A DNA stretch of 62,297 nt from Glaciecola sp. UBA2563 (GTDB lineage: Bacteria; Pseudomonadota; Gammaproteobacteria; Enterobacterales; Alteromonadaceae), in the NCBI GenBank assembly GCA_002340325.1, contig DDLV01000030.1:1-62297 (forward strand), given 5' to 3'. The translations under genes and the position numbers were made by a program. Shown here one piece after another: positions 37,519-46,501 of this stretch (within the stretch, counting starts at the first letter, position 1; every line of letters starts with the position of its first letter). The notes under the pieces were generated by a model. That model was not told the origin of the DNA and did not search any database. It saw only the letters and a list, made by a program, of their open reading frames with translations.

Positions 37519-39093
37519 TCATGAGAACCAAACAGGAATAAACATACAAAATGCTATCATTGCAAAAAAGAAACCAACCAAGACTATGATATCCCGCATT
37601 GTTAGAATTGAATGAAATGTCAATGAAACTTGCTTTTCCGCCTCGGTGTTTGTTACTGGCAATACCATTAACGCCGTATAAGCTACAACAACAGCAACAA
37701 CAAACCCAATAAAGTTCCACCAAAACCAAAAGACTTCAGGAAAACCGAGCCATAGAATACCATTGCCTAAAACTCCTGAAATGATGCCAATATTGACATG
37801 ACGACCACTGAGTCTTTTATCGATAACAGCCAGTAAAAACACAGCGAGAATTGGTCCGTAGAACATTGAACCCACCTTATTGATAGCTTCAATGATTGTA
37901 GGGGCAATATTGCCGGCAAAAAGTGATAGAACTAACGTCAATGCTCCCCATATCAACCCAACTACTTTCGCCGCAGTCATATACTTCTCGGATGAAAGTT
38001 CCTTCTCAGTAACCCTACAATAGTCCTCTATACTTACCGCAGCGAGTGAATTGATGGCCGAACTCAAAGAGGACATTGCGGCCGCAAGAATGGCGACAAC
38101 TAAAATCCCAATAAGTCCATGAGGAAGATAAACCAAAATAAAAATAGGAATTAACCAGTCTGCACTTTTTTCTGATACCTTGGCCATGAACTCGGTATTC
38201 TGCAGTGCGAGCGTGCCGATAATTAGACCCGAAAAACAGTAGAGGAGAGTGATAGGGAATCGCACGACGCCATTCGCAATAAGCATCTTTTTAAGGTCGC
38301 CTTCGTTTCTTGATGCTAGTGCTCTTTGCGCCTGCGTTTGGTCACATCCATAATACGACGCATATAAAACAAGCCCGCCAAACACCATTGGCAAAAATCC
38401 AAAACTATCACCACTAAAACCAAATGAACCAAAATCAATAGCGGTCAATCGCTCTTTGGGCGCTTCCGCCATCAAGACGTCAATTCCGCCGAGATGATAA
38501 AGTCCAAATCCAATGCACGCGATAGTACCAAGAACAATAATGACCATCTGGATTGCGTCGCCATAGACCACAGCCTTCATACCACCTTGCAGCGAATACA
38601 GCACTGTAATGACACCAGTAAGTACGATAGCCTGCCATGCTTGAATGCCCATAGTACCTTGCAATATAAGCGATACCGCATAAATCATGATGCCTGTGGC
38701 AAAAGCCCGACTAAATTGAAATACGACACTGATCAAGATTCTTGTTGACCGTCCAAATCGCATCTCAAGATAATCGTAAATACTTACCACGCCAGATTTG
38801 TAGAGCGTTGGCAAGATAGTACCCATAACCAAAATCATTGCCAATGGGACGCCTAATTCATAAGACAGCCACTGCATTCCCCCACCTTCTCGCAATCCTA
38901 CAAAAGCTGGGGCAGAAACAAAGCTAATTGCTGACAGTTGAGTGGCCATGACTGAGAGCGTCAATGGTTTCCAACCAAGAGAACGTCCACCTAGAAAATA
39001 GTCGTCTTTTGTTTCCTGGTTGCGAAGCGCAAATCCCATGTACAACAAAACAGCTAAATAAATAATGACTACCGCGTAATCGATATAATTCAT
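37519..39093 (-). CDS. Sodium:solute symporter (SSS, SglT-like)
   Basis: This 524-aa transporter has about 14 helices. SSS-family features are DDYFLGGRSLGWKPLTLSVMATQLSAISF (blocks YFLGGRSLGW and MATQLSAISF) near residue 35 and GGMKAVVYGDAIQM near residue 170. The helix-8 ion-site region lies in ILAAAMSSLSSAINSL. Together with the PfkB kinase 47 nt downstream it forms a sugar uptake and phosphorylation pair. The sugar may be glucose, galactose or fructose and cannot be told. Confidence 0.88.
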   Translation of the reverse strand: MNYIDYAVVIIYLAVLLYMGFALRNQETKDDYFLGGRSLGWKPLTLSVMATQLSAISFVSAPAFVGLREGGGMQWLSYELGVPLAMILVMGTILPTLYKSGVVSIYDYLEMRFGRSTRILISVVFQFSRAFATGIMIYAVSLILQGTMGIQAWQAIVLTGVITVLYSLQGGMKAVVYGDAIQMVIIVLGTIACIGFGLYHLGGIDVLMAEAPKERLTAIDFGSFGFSGDSFGFLPMVFGGLVLYASYYGCDQTQAQRALASRNEGDLKKMLIANGVVRFPITLLYCFSGLIIGTLALQNTEFMAKVSEKSADWLIPIFILVYLPHGLIGILVVAILAAAMSSLSSAINSLAAVSIEDYCRVTEKELSSEKYMTAAKVVGLIWGALTLVLSLFAGNIAPTIIEAINKVGSMFYGPILAVFLLAVIDKRLSGRHVNIGIISGVLGNGILWLGFPEVFWFWWNFIGFVVAVVVAYTALMVLPVTNTEAEKQVSLTFHSILTMRDIIVLVGFFFAMIAFCMFIPVWFS

Positions 39094-39302
39094 GAAATGA
39101 TAGTGGCCTTATTAGATTCAGGAGTTGGTCGGTGGGACTGTTTACCATAAGATTAGCACTTTATATCCAAAGCGTTGCTGCTAAAAATCAAATCTCGAGG
39201 TTGGCTTGATTCTTATTTAAAGAATTGAACTGCCAGACCAGAACTGTTCGCCATGGCAGAGGAAAATGAGTCCTGGATGCAGCTGCTTATCTGGAATTTA
39301 TT

Positions 39303-39351
39303 TATAGCATGCCGCAGCTAGCGGCATTGAGAAATGAACGGCATTGCAGCA
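39303..39351. repeat. Partial copy of a dispersed repeat
   Basis: The sequence ATAGCATGCCGCAGCTAGCGG and following GCATTGAG / GCATTGCAGCAGC resembles the end of the repeats at 46269 and 48084 (GCATGCCGCAGCTAG). It lies between the cytochrome gene and the symporter gene. Confidence 0.45.
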
Positions 39352-39354
39352 GCT

Positions 39355-39714
39355 CTAACGAACTTGACTAATCATGTAATCAACGGCGTCTTTGACTTGT
39401 TGATCTGAAAGTTCTGGATTACCACCGCGAGCTGGCATGTCTCCCCAGCCTTCTAATGCGTGCTGGTAAATTTCATCCATTGTGCGTTTTTCTAGGCGTT
39501 TATTCCACGCTACTGCATCACCAAATTTTGGTGAACCAGCAAGACCAACAGAATGACAAACTCGACAGGTGTCTTCCCAGACTTGCATGCCAACATGAGG
39601 TTCTTTTTCAATTTGAGGTTGAATCTCTGCCACTTGCTCCTTTTCAGACTCAGCGCACGCGAATAGCGTGCCTGAGACGAAAAACACAGCCAACCACTTT
39701 GTGGTTTTGTGCAT
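39355..39714 (-). CDS. Cytochrome c5-like lipoprotein
   Basis: This monoheme c-type cytochrome of about 119 aa has a lipobox near LFACAES, one heme site DTCRVCHSVG and the distal ligand region WGDMPARGG, the cytochrome c5 pattern. The ATG at 39714 is used because AGGTGG precedes it; a GTG at 39726 is in frame. It starts 4 nt after the Tll0287-like gene and is the last of four genes. It probably carries electrons between the multiheme protein and a periplasmic oxidase or reductase. Confidence 0.85.
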   Translation of the reverse strand: MHKTTKWLAVFFVSGTLFACAESEKEQVAEIQPQIEKEPHVGMQVWEDTCRVCHSVGLAGSPKFGDAVAWNKRLEKRTMDEIYQHALEGWGDMPARGGNPELSDQQVKDAVDYMISQVR

Positions 39715-39718
39715 AAAT

Positions 39719-40306
39719 TTAACCACCTACTGGTACACGAATAACAACACCGCCCATTACATCACCGATTTCAAAATCAGTTTTAGGCGTATCAACGTGA
39801 TCGTTGTGACAGCTTGTGCAAGCTGGAGATACTGCAACGTCCGGGTATACCGCCGTGAAGTAAGACACATCACCTAGTTTTTCAGTGCCATAGAAGTTTT
39901 GCCCTGGGTTATCAATAATAAACTGTAACCCTTCTTCTTCCATTGGCGTTTTTGGTGCATTTTGTTTGTTGATTGGCCATAGGGATTGCAGTGAATAAGT
40001 GAAATCATCAGTGACTTCAGCAACACCTTCTGCGCCAAGGCGGAACATTTGTGCAGGTAATGGCGCACCCATTTCGTTGTCTTCCCAATGTTCAGTTGGC
40101 TTTATAAAATCACCTTTATTCGGCCCTAAACGTTGCACGATCAATTTCGTATAGTTAGTTCTGTCTGAATTCATAACTGCAAATAATGAATCAGTGAATA
40201 TCTCAGGCTTGATTCCTGGTGCTGCTTGCTCACCACTTCCGCAGCCGTATACACTCAGTCCACCAACTGCAATTGCCGATACTAACGCTATAGCTTTAAG
40301 TTTCAT
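39719..40306 (-). CDS. Tll0287-like (DUF3365) heme protein
   Basis: This 195-aa protein has a lipobox-like signal (GGLSVYGCGSG), a PAS/GAF-like Tll0287 domain (LFAVMNSDRTNYTKLIV, YFTAVYPDVAVSPAC) and one c-type heme site CTSCHND. It ends GGVVIRVPVGG, the usual end of the domain. In other proteins this domain is a periplasmic sensor; here it is free, between the eleven-heme cytochrome and cytochrome c5, and could sense or bind a small ligand such as NO. Confidence 0.82.
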   Translation of the reverse strand: MKLKAIALVSAIAVGGLSVYGCGSGEQAAPGIKPEIFTDSLFAVMNSDRTNYTKLIVQRLGPNKGDFIKPTEHWEDNEMGAPLPAQMFRLGAEGVAEVTDDFTYSLQSLWPINKQNAPKTPMEEEGLQFIIDNPGQNFYGTEKLGDVSYFTAVYPDVAVSPACTSCHNDHVDTPKTDFEIGDVMGGVVIRVPVGG

Positions 40307-40319
40307 GTGGTTGTTTCTC

Positions 40320-41660
40320 CTAATCTTTTTTAAGTCTATCCAAGGCCATCTGTGTACTTGGAATATGGTTAATTGGCTGCCCTTTAAAGTTGTTGTGTAT
40401 TAGTTCAAAAGACGCTAGAGCATCCGTTGAGAATTCGAGACCATGACAATTCATGCAAACAGGTCGCAGCATTTTTTCGTTCGGCCTAAGCGTTGCATTT
40501 TGATTGTGTTGCACGACGACTGTGTTTTGCCCTAAGACTTCCATTTCGATTCTAGGCATATGACAACTCGCACAGCTGACACCTTCTTCGATAGGTAAGT
40601 GACCTTGTTTGACCTGTTGCCATGTTTCGCCATGAGGCGAATCGTTAAACGCAACGCTGTGCTCGTCCTGATGACAGCTCAAACAAGCATCGACAGCGGC
40701 TTCAACTCGATTGACAGAATGCGGGTTGTGGCAACTGTTACAAGAGAGTTCAGTGTCTGCGTGTTTAGCATCGAATGCCAAGCGTCCATGCGCTTCCATG
40801 GATATAGCAGGCGTCATCGCAGGTAATCCCATCGCTAGGCGCATACCGTGTTTGCCTTGCGAAAATTGCGTGACTTGTGTGTCGTGACAAGTTTCGCAGG
40901 TTTCCATAGTAGGCTTGTCTTGCCACGACTGAGCATCTCCATGACACTCCTGACAACCAATATTACTATTGGCATGCCCCGATTCTGCCCAAAGCACAAA
41001 CGCATCTTGGCTTTCAGTTGACTCAGGATAGTCCAAAGGCGCTAACGTTTCCGGGAGGTTTTTATTCTTTTGCAAGAATTCAGCAACTTCAACCGCAAGC
41101 ATTTTGCCTTCAGGCTTCAACCAAGGCTCCCCAGCATGCTGCACAAGAAAGTCTTCGTAGAGCGCGCGATTATCATGGAAATTGTGACAACCTGAAGATG
41201 CGCACGTCTCAAATCCCATCCCTTCATGCGATACTCTATCCTCTGCAATATCTTCATGACAGTGAAAACAAAAGTCTTCTGGCAGCGTAACACCCATGGG
41301 ATGAGCAATATCCTCGTTATGCTCAACATGACATGCAACACAGTAACGCGCGTCTACCTTTTCAAGTACGCCGACGTTTCTGGGGTCTGTAAATTTGCTT
41401 TTAGGATGAGAATCTTGTGATTCTTTAAGCTCAGCCGCGTGGCACGATACACAGGCTTCTTGCATGCCATCATCCCCTTCAAAGCCATTGCCATGACATG
41501 CGTCGCATTCCATTTCAATTTGAAAGTGCCCATGCGTGGTTTGCCCGATGAGAAAGTCTGGCTTGTCTTCATTTACGAATAATTGAGCGCCTAGGTATCC
41601 AGACAGTCCAAATACAAGCACTATCCAAATCTTCCATTTCCAAGCGTTAAACAACTGCAT
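40320..41660 (-). CDS. Multiheme cytochrome c with eleven candidate heme sites
   Basis: This 446-aa protein is held to the membrane by an N-terminal helix (IWIVLVFGLSGYLGAQLF). I count ten CxxCH sites (CDACH, CVSCH, CVACH, CFHCH, CQECH, CETCH, CNSCH, CLSCH, CASCH, CMNCH) and one CASSGCH, a CX4CH form. The rest is rich in His that can be distal ligands. It begins 11 nt after the flavoprotein stop. It resembles periplasmic multiheme cytochromes of the NrfA/HAO/octaheme range but I could not assign a known enzyme. It could be a terminal reductase or an electron store. Confidence 0.85.
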   Translation of the reverse strand: MQLFNAWKWKIWIVLVFGLSGYLGAQLFVNEDKPDFLIGQTTHGHFQIEMECDACHGNGFEGDDGMQEACVSCHAAELKESQDSHPKSKFTDPRNVGVLEKVDARYCVACHVEHNEDIAHPMGVTLPEDFCFHCHEDIAEDRVSHEGMGFETCASSGCHNFHDNRALYEDFLVQHAGEPWLKPEGKMLAVEVAEFLQKNKNLPETLAPLDYPESTESQDAFVLWAESGHANSNIGCQECHGDAQSWQDKPTMETCETCHDTQVTQFSQGKHGMRLAMGLPAMTPAISMEAHGRLAFDAKHADTELSCNSCHNPHSVNRVEAAVDACLSCHQDEHSVAFNDSPHGETWQQVKQGHLPIEEGVSCASCHMPRIEMEVLGQNTVVVQHNQNATLRPNEKMLRPVCMNCHGLEFSTDALASFELIHNNFKGQPINHIPSTQMALDRLKKD

Positions 41661-41671
41661 CCTTCAGTACC

Positions 41672-43639
41672 TCAAAAATAATAAACTTTCAGAATGTGAA
41701 AAGCCAAAAGCACGGGGAGTGGCCAAAATACGATAATGTGCGCACTTACCAAATATCTCTTAAATCGTTTTATCGTTGTGGTAGCGTAGTAGCCTTCAAC
41801 TGATGACATTGCCGCTGAAATTCCCCCGACAAGCGCAATCAATAGAAAATTAATGATTAGCCACCGATTTATACCATCACCCAATGAAATCCCTGTGTGC
41901 GCAAACAATATAAAAAGCGCAAGGGAAGTCACCGCTAGATGAATAACTCGCCAAACGTCAAATCCTAACAAGGTAAACTTTTTCCAGCGCTTTCGAAGGC
42001 TCAAAAATACGGTGAGAGCGGTCAAACCCAGCATGGTGAAACCGGTCGTTTGCCGAGCAAAGCTATCTGTCCAAAGCCACGTTAAACCGGGTTCAATAAC
42101 AGAGACCGCCGGCGAAATCTTAGGCATTAAGAGAACTACAAGCGATAAAATGAAAGCAATGATCCCAAACGCTAAAAGCGATTTTTTGACAGGAACTTTC
42201 TCAACAGGCTTTTCAGCTAGTTCCTGTAACAGTGGCTTGCAGGTACCACACATTGTGCCCGCACCGGTTTCTTGTTGTACGGACTCGATTGAGTTTTCGC
42301 ATGCTTTCATGCACTGCTTAATTGTCCCAAGATCGACTTGATGACAATTACAAATAAGGGTGCTGGCTGGAAGGTCGGTTATACTTGCCTCATCATTACT
42401 AAACAAACTGCCCTCTCGAGCGAAGCGCCATTTGTCCCACGGCCATAGATACTTGTTTGTTTCAACGGCTTGTTGCAGCTGTTTTGTATGGGCGTAATCA
42501 CCTATGCACACAGCGCCTATAATTTTATTACCACGAAGAAATATACGGCGATAAACATCACCTTTGTCATAGATAACGCTATTACCAATCTGATATGAAA
42601 ATTCGTCTGTTACGGTGCCGATAGATAATACTGAGCAACCTACCACTTTAAGTTCAGTAGCATTGACGGCACCTGTATATACTTTGTCCTTGCCGGTGAG
42701 ATTTGCGGCCAGAACATTTGCCTGTGCTAGGCCGGGCGCAACAATCCCCCAAACTTGATTATTAAAATCTGCGCACTCGCCAATCGCATAGATATTGCGA
42801 TGGCTTGTTTGTAGCTTTTCATCAATTTGTATACCTTTTCTGATGTTTAATCTGGCCTCGCTCGCGAGCTCTGTTGCCGGTGATATCCCGGTTGCGAAAA
42901 TCACTGTGTCGCATTCAATATCGCCTAGTTCGCTGAGCGTTATTCCTGTTACTTTGTCATTACCATTTATGGATTTCAGCGATTGATTTAGGATAAATTC
43001 AATTCCTAGCGACTCAGCAAATTCTTGAAGCCGTTTAGCGCCCGCTTCATCGAGTTGGCGATTCATGATATTAGCCGTGTGCTGCACAACCGTAACATTC
43101 GTTGAATGCCGAAGCATTGCTCTCGCTGTTTCTAATCCTAGCAATCCGCCGCCGATAATAACGGAATGTCTGGATTTGACTTGTCTTGCGAACAATTCCG
43201 TTGTGTCTTTCATATCGCGGAATTTGTACACGCCGTTTTTTTCTACACCTTGAATATTCGGGATGTAAGGTCTAGAGCCAGTCGCGATTACCAATTTGTC
43301 ATAGTTATGCACTTGGCCGTATTGATCAGTGACAGTTTGGGCATCAGGATTAATGTCCGTGATCCGGCAATGTAAATATTCGACTAAGTTTTGATGCGGT
43401 GAAATGCTATTTTGAATATCGGAAAATGACGCGTCTCCGCTTAAAAAAGACGAAAGCATCACTCGGTTATATGGCGCAACGGCCTCTTCACCAAACACTT
43501 GTATGCGGCCCTTCCAGCCGGATTTGATCAATTGATTAATGAAATGAACACCAACAGGACCGTTTCCAATAACGATCAATGTCGGAGCATCCAATACCTG
43601 CGTCACACTAATTGTGTTAGAGAATTGCTCGGCACCCAT
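41672..43639 (-). CDS. NirB-like flavoprotein / BFD / membrane cytochrome b fusion
   Basis: This 655-aa protein has three parts. Residues 15-420 match the FAD/NADH half of assimilatory nitrite reductase NirB (VIGNGPVG, VIIGGGLLGLETARAML, IYAIGECADF). Residues 430-480 are a BFD-like [2Fe-2S] domain (CNCHQVD and CGTCKP). From residue 486 there are about five membrane helices with histidines in WRVIHLA, FAHTG, VSAHIIVF and LAFHILK, four candidate heme b ligands. Siroheme domains are absent, so it is not a nitrite reductase. It looks like an NADH-to-membrane reductase feeding the multiheme cytochrome encoded next. Confidence 0.82.
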   Translation of the reverse strand: MGAEQFSNTISVTQVLDAPTLIVIGNGPVGVHFINQLIKSGWKGRIQVFGEEAVAPYNRVMLSSFLSGDASFSDIQNSISPHQNLVEYLHCRITDINPDAQTVTDQYGQVHNYDKLVIATGSRPYIPNIQGVEKNGVYKFRDMKDTTELFARQVKSRHSVIIGGGLLGLETARAMLRHSTNVTVVQHTANIMNRQLDEAGAKRLQEFAESLGIEFILNQSLKSINGNDKVTGITLSELGDIECDTVIFATGISPATELASEARLNIRKGIQIDEKLQTSHRNIYAIGECADFNNQVWGIVAPGLAQANVLAANLTGKDKVYTGAVNATELKVVGCSVLSIGTVTDEFSYQIGNSVIYDKGDVYRRIFLRGNKIIGAVCIGDYAHTKQLQQAVETNKYLWPWDKWRFAREGSLFSNDEASITDLPASTLICNCHQVDLGTIKQCMKACENSIESVQQETGAGTMCGTCKPLLQELAEKPVEKVPVKKSLLAFGIIAFILSLVVLLMPKISPAVSVIEPGLTWLWTDSFARQTTGFTMLGLTALTVFLSLRKRWKKFTLLGFDVWRVIHLAVTSLALFILFAHTGISLGDGINRWLIINFLLIALVGGISAAMSSVEGYYATTTIKRFKRYLVSAHIIVFWPLPVLLAFHILKVYYF

Positions 43640-44189
43640 AATTCATACCATGAAAATTCATTTTACATTCAGCATTTGACTGCTGTGCTTCGTATTCGGC
43701 GTGTCGTTTGTTGTGTCGTATTATTTGTAACTTATTACTTGTGTCGTTGTGTCCAGCCGAAATGGCCGATTGTCTCGTTTTCGCGAAGTAGTGAGACAAA
43801 CTACTGTTATTGTTTTGAAAGCAATTTAGCAATATGCAAGCCAACTTTATTTATCATATATATCAATTACTTAAATTTACATATTTGTTTTAGATCAATA
43901 TTTATGCGCTGTGTGAGTGCGGTTGTTGCACTATATTATTCGTTTTTTTGGTGGTATTTATAAGATAAAACTGAATGCTCAATAATTGTGCGAAAGTTTC
44001 TATTCATCATTGTGCTCATGACGAATATTTTCGACTATTGCTTACAACAAAATTACATGCACTATTTTTTGCTTTACTGAGATATTGGTATTGCACCAAC
44101 TTAGAATCACTGTTGCGATTATCTGTAAATTAATTGTGATAATATGATGTAGTGAGCGTCACGCCTAATGACAAAATGTCTAGTTCAGG
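43640..44189. other. 550-nt gene-free region between two redox units
   Basis: This AT-rich stretch lies upstream of the flavo-cytochrome unit and downstream of the ferredoxin-reductase gene. It holds the FNR-like box at 43885-43898. The open frames in it overlap without homology or codon bias. I see no RNA gene or repeat. Confidence 0.6.
43885..43898. promoter_or_regulatory. FNR/ANR/DNR-type box
   Basis: TTGTTTTAGATCAA matches TTGAT-N4-ATCAA at 9 of 10 defined positions. It lies about 246 nt upstream of the flavo-cytochrome start, so if functional it implies a leader of about 200 nt. It suggests control by low oxygen or, with DNR-like proteins, nitric oxide. Confidence 0.5.
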
Positions 44190-45155
44190 TTAGTTAGGCG
44201 TAAAGCTCAAGAAGCTGTCAGAAAAGATGTCTTGCATGTTGGCACCGGCGAGAAAGCACTGTTTCTTTAACTTTTTAACAAAGTTTTCGCCGCCGCAGAT
44301 ATATACGCGATAGCCCTTTAATTGTGTATAATCGCTGCGGATATGTTCATAAATGTCGGCTTGTTTAATATCCGCGTCTGTTGACTGTAAGGCAACACGT
44401 TCAAAACTAAAGTTACTATTCTCATCAGATAGCGTTTTTAGCTCATCAACGTAATAAAAATCATCCGAGGTTTTCGCCGCGATAATCAGATGAATGTTAC
44501 CTTGATGCTGTTGTAAAAGTGCGTCTCGGATAATACCGTGCATCGGAGCTAGTCCTGTCCCGCTTGCAAGCATCAGTAAATTCGATGGTGCGTCGGTAGG
44601 TGTATAAAAACACGTGCCTGACGGCCCTTGAAGTATCAACTCAGAACCAATGCTAGCTGCAGAATAAATCCAGTTGCTGAACTGTCCATTCGGATATCGT
44701 CTGATATGAAATTCAAGATATTTGTCTGTACCGCTAACGCTTGCTATCGAATAACTTCGCATAAGTTTCGCGTCGTTCTGAAGCGATACATACTGGCCAG
44801 CGCGGTAATTTACGTCTGACTGTAACCGAACCCTGATAACTGCATCATTGAGCGAAGTTTTTTCAACGATAGTCGCTTTATGAGATTCAATAGCACCGTC
44901 TGCGGATTGCACTTCTATGTCTGTAGAAGGCACCACACAGCAGCTTTTAAAAGCACCAATGGCTTTTTGAGAATCCGACAATCCCGACGTAGCGTTTGCG
45001 GGAAGCGCCACTTCCTTTGCAATTAAGAGACAAGACTGACAAACGCCAGCCCTACACCCATTTGCAATCTCATGCCCATTGCGTAGCAATGCGTCTAGGA
45101 CAGTCTCATCGTCTTGTGTATCAAAGGTTGATTCACCGAATGTAATACTGGGCAT
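44190..45155 (-). CDS. 2Fe-2S ferredoxin / FAD-NAD reductase
   Basis: This 321-aa electron-transfer protein has an N-terminal plant-type ferredoxin (CRAGVCQSC plus a further Cys near residue 72), an FAD domain (RSYSIAS, the RxYS motif) and an NAD domain (LMLASGTGLAPMHGIIRD, YICGGENFV). It is like the reductase components of ring-hydroxylating oxygenases or phenol hydroxylase. It follows the truncated hemoglobin gene by 25 nt and no oxygenase is near, so it probably reduces that hemoglobin. Confidence 0.87.
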   Translation of the reverse strand: MPSITFGESTFDTQDDETVLDALLRNGHEIANGCRAGVCQSCLLIAKEVALPANATSGLSDSQKAIGAFKSCCVVPSTDIEVQSADGAIESHKATIVEKTSLNDAVIRVRLQSDVNYRAGQYVSLQNDAKLMRSYSIASVSGTDKYLEFHIRRYPNGQFSNWIYSAASIGSELILQGPSGTCFYTPTDAPSNLLMLASGTGLAPMHGIIRDALLQQHQGNIHLIIAAKTSDDFYYVDELKTLSDENSNFSFERVALQSTDADIKQADIYEHIRSDYTQLKGYRVYICGGENFVKKLKKQCFLAGANMQDIFSDSFLSFTPN

Positions 45156-45180
45156 TTGATTAGGCCATCGTAGTTATAGT

Positions 45181-45534
45181 TTAGACGTTAAGCACGTCAT
45201 CTTTGACAGACAAACACACTTCAACGATAGAATTGATGATGTCTTCAGAAACATTTAACTCTTTTAATGTTGCTACTAGATTTTCAGCAACTGCATTGAA
45301 ATGCTCTTCAGTAAGGTTCATTCCTTTGTGTGCTTCGCGCATATCTTTGCCTGTGTAGTCATTTGGTCCACCAAATGCCATCGTCAAAAACGCTTTTTGT
45401 TTAGCGCGTTGACCATCCATATCCACCGTATCAAAAAAGTCACTAATTCTGTCATCAACAAGAACTTTTCGGTAAAAAATATCAACAGCAGCGTCTACTG
45501 CGCCTGCTCCTCCAATTTGCTCATATATAGACAT
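45181..45534 (-). CDS. Group 1 truncated hemoglobin
   Basis: This protein of about 117 aa begins MSIYEQIGGAGAVDAAV, the group I (trHbN) start. FYRKVLVDDRISDFF holds the B10 tyrosine/helix region, and MREAHKGMNLTEEHF contains the proximal F8 histidine. GGAG lies just before the ATG at 45534; an upstream ATG at 45549 is possible. Such proteins act as nitric-oxide dioxygenases when a reductase is supplied, and the next gene encodes one. Confidence 0.9.
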   Translation of the reverse strand: MSIYEQIGGAGAVDAAVDIFYRKVLVDDRISDFFDTVDMDGQRAKQKAFLTMAFGGPNDYTGKDMREAHKGMNLTEEHFNAVAENLVATLKELNVSEDIINSIVEVCLSVKDDVLNV

Positions 45535-45928
45535 ATGATAATTCTCCATTTTAATTGTAATAAGGGTATGTTGATCTTTGCATTAACAAAGCACTTCATC
45601 CCCTATATCAAAATTGATGCCATGCATCGAAAAATCGGATGTAATACTTGCGTATCATATCCAAACTCGCTCTCAATATTTTTTATATCTATGAATTATA
45701 GGCGTTTTTATTTTTTTGACGTTGTAACGGCAATTTAATTATCAGAATTTTTCATATGAACATAGCGATATGTTTTATTAACATCTTCTAGAGGCGCGCA
45801 CTTATGCAGTGCAAAAATGATTTAATTAGGGCGTTTACAATCGTGGTTCGTGTAAATTGCAACGTATCCTTTTGTACAACGAGGATTGACGACACGCGCG
45901 ATGATTCGTCAATAAAACGTTTTAACGT
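45535..45928. other. Upstream region of the hemoglobin unit
   Basis: This AT-rich gap of nearly 400 nt contains a short dyad, GATGC-CAT-GCATC, at 45616-45628, about 82 nt before the hemoglobin start. It might be an operator, but its spacing does not fit the NsrR consensus. I see no gene here. Confidence 0.4.
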
Positions 45929-46249
45929 TTACGGTAAATTATCACCATAGCGTTCAAGCAACCTTGGTTTTAACGCTTCATATTCTTCATGCAGTTGCTG
46001 TTTCGCATTTTCAAAAGCCGAGGGCAAATCTCGTGCACTTTCGATCCCACCGTCACGCTCGATGGATCGCAAAAAACTCTCGAAATCTTTACCCGCATGA
46101 TGATACCCACCATGGGCTAATACGTATCTCGCTACAAGTTTGCCGCAACTTCGACATTGTACAAATACCTTTTGACTTTCGTCGCGCACCAGAATGTTCC
46201 GTAAGTCGCGAGAACCGCAACTATTGCACTGCTGAATTTTGATTTCCAT
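45929..46249 (-). CDS. Small zinc-ribbon protein of unknown function
   Basis: This 106-aa protein has CNSCGSRD near residue 8 and CRSCGKLV near residue 32, forming a four-cysteine zinc ribbon, followed by a helical region (FESFLRSIERDGGIESARDL) best described by its blocks FESFLRS and GGIESA. AAGGTG precedes the ATG. I do not recognise a functional family. It may be an RNA- or protein-binding factor. It sits between the hemoglobin unit and the SLC13 gene. Confidence 0.75.
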   Translation of the reverse strand: MEIKIQQCNSCGSRDLRNILVRDESQKVFVQCRSCGKLVARYVLAHGGYHHAGKDFESFLRSIERDGGIESARDLPSAFENAKQQLHEEYEALKPRLLERYGDNLP

Positions 46250-46268
46250 AATGTTTCACCTTTTGCCC

Positions 46269-46421
46269 TATGCTTTTCGCTTGAGCGAAGTAGCGATTAA
46301 GCGGAGGAATGTTTGCATGTAAAAGCGTGCGAGCGCATCCACTTCGTGTCGAGAACCCCGCTCGCCCGAGCGAACATGGATGTTGCACAGCGTCTTTTAC
46401 ATGTAAACATGTCCGCAGCTA
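46269..46421 (+). repeat. Dispersed repeat, copy A
   Basis: This 153-nt stretch is clearly related (by eye about 70%) to the reverse complement of 48084-48221. Shared blocks are ATGCTTTTCG, AGCGGAGG-ATGTT, AAAAG-GTGC and AGCGTCTTTTA-ATGT, ending in GCAGCTA. It carries internal dyads. It lies just downstream of the SLC13 gene. Confidence 0.7.
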
Positions 46422-46501
46422 CCCGCATCGCTTCCTCGAACAGCATAAATCTTTTGCACAACATCATAACCGCCATCCCAACTCATGAATCAAAAAAACC
46501 T

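Noticed and set aside
41672..43639. Assimilatory nitrite reductase NirB
   Set aside because: The siroheme/4Fe-4S half is absent and replaced by membrane helices; no nirD is near.
43640..44189. Open frame on the plus strand between the redox units
   Set aside because: Unusual composition, Cys-rich, no ribosome site, no homology; half of it lies antisense to the flavoprotein gene.
45616..45628. NsrR operator before the hemoglobin gene
   Set aside because: The dyad GATGC-CAT-GCATC has the wrong spacing and lacks the A/T flanks of NsrR sites.
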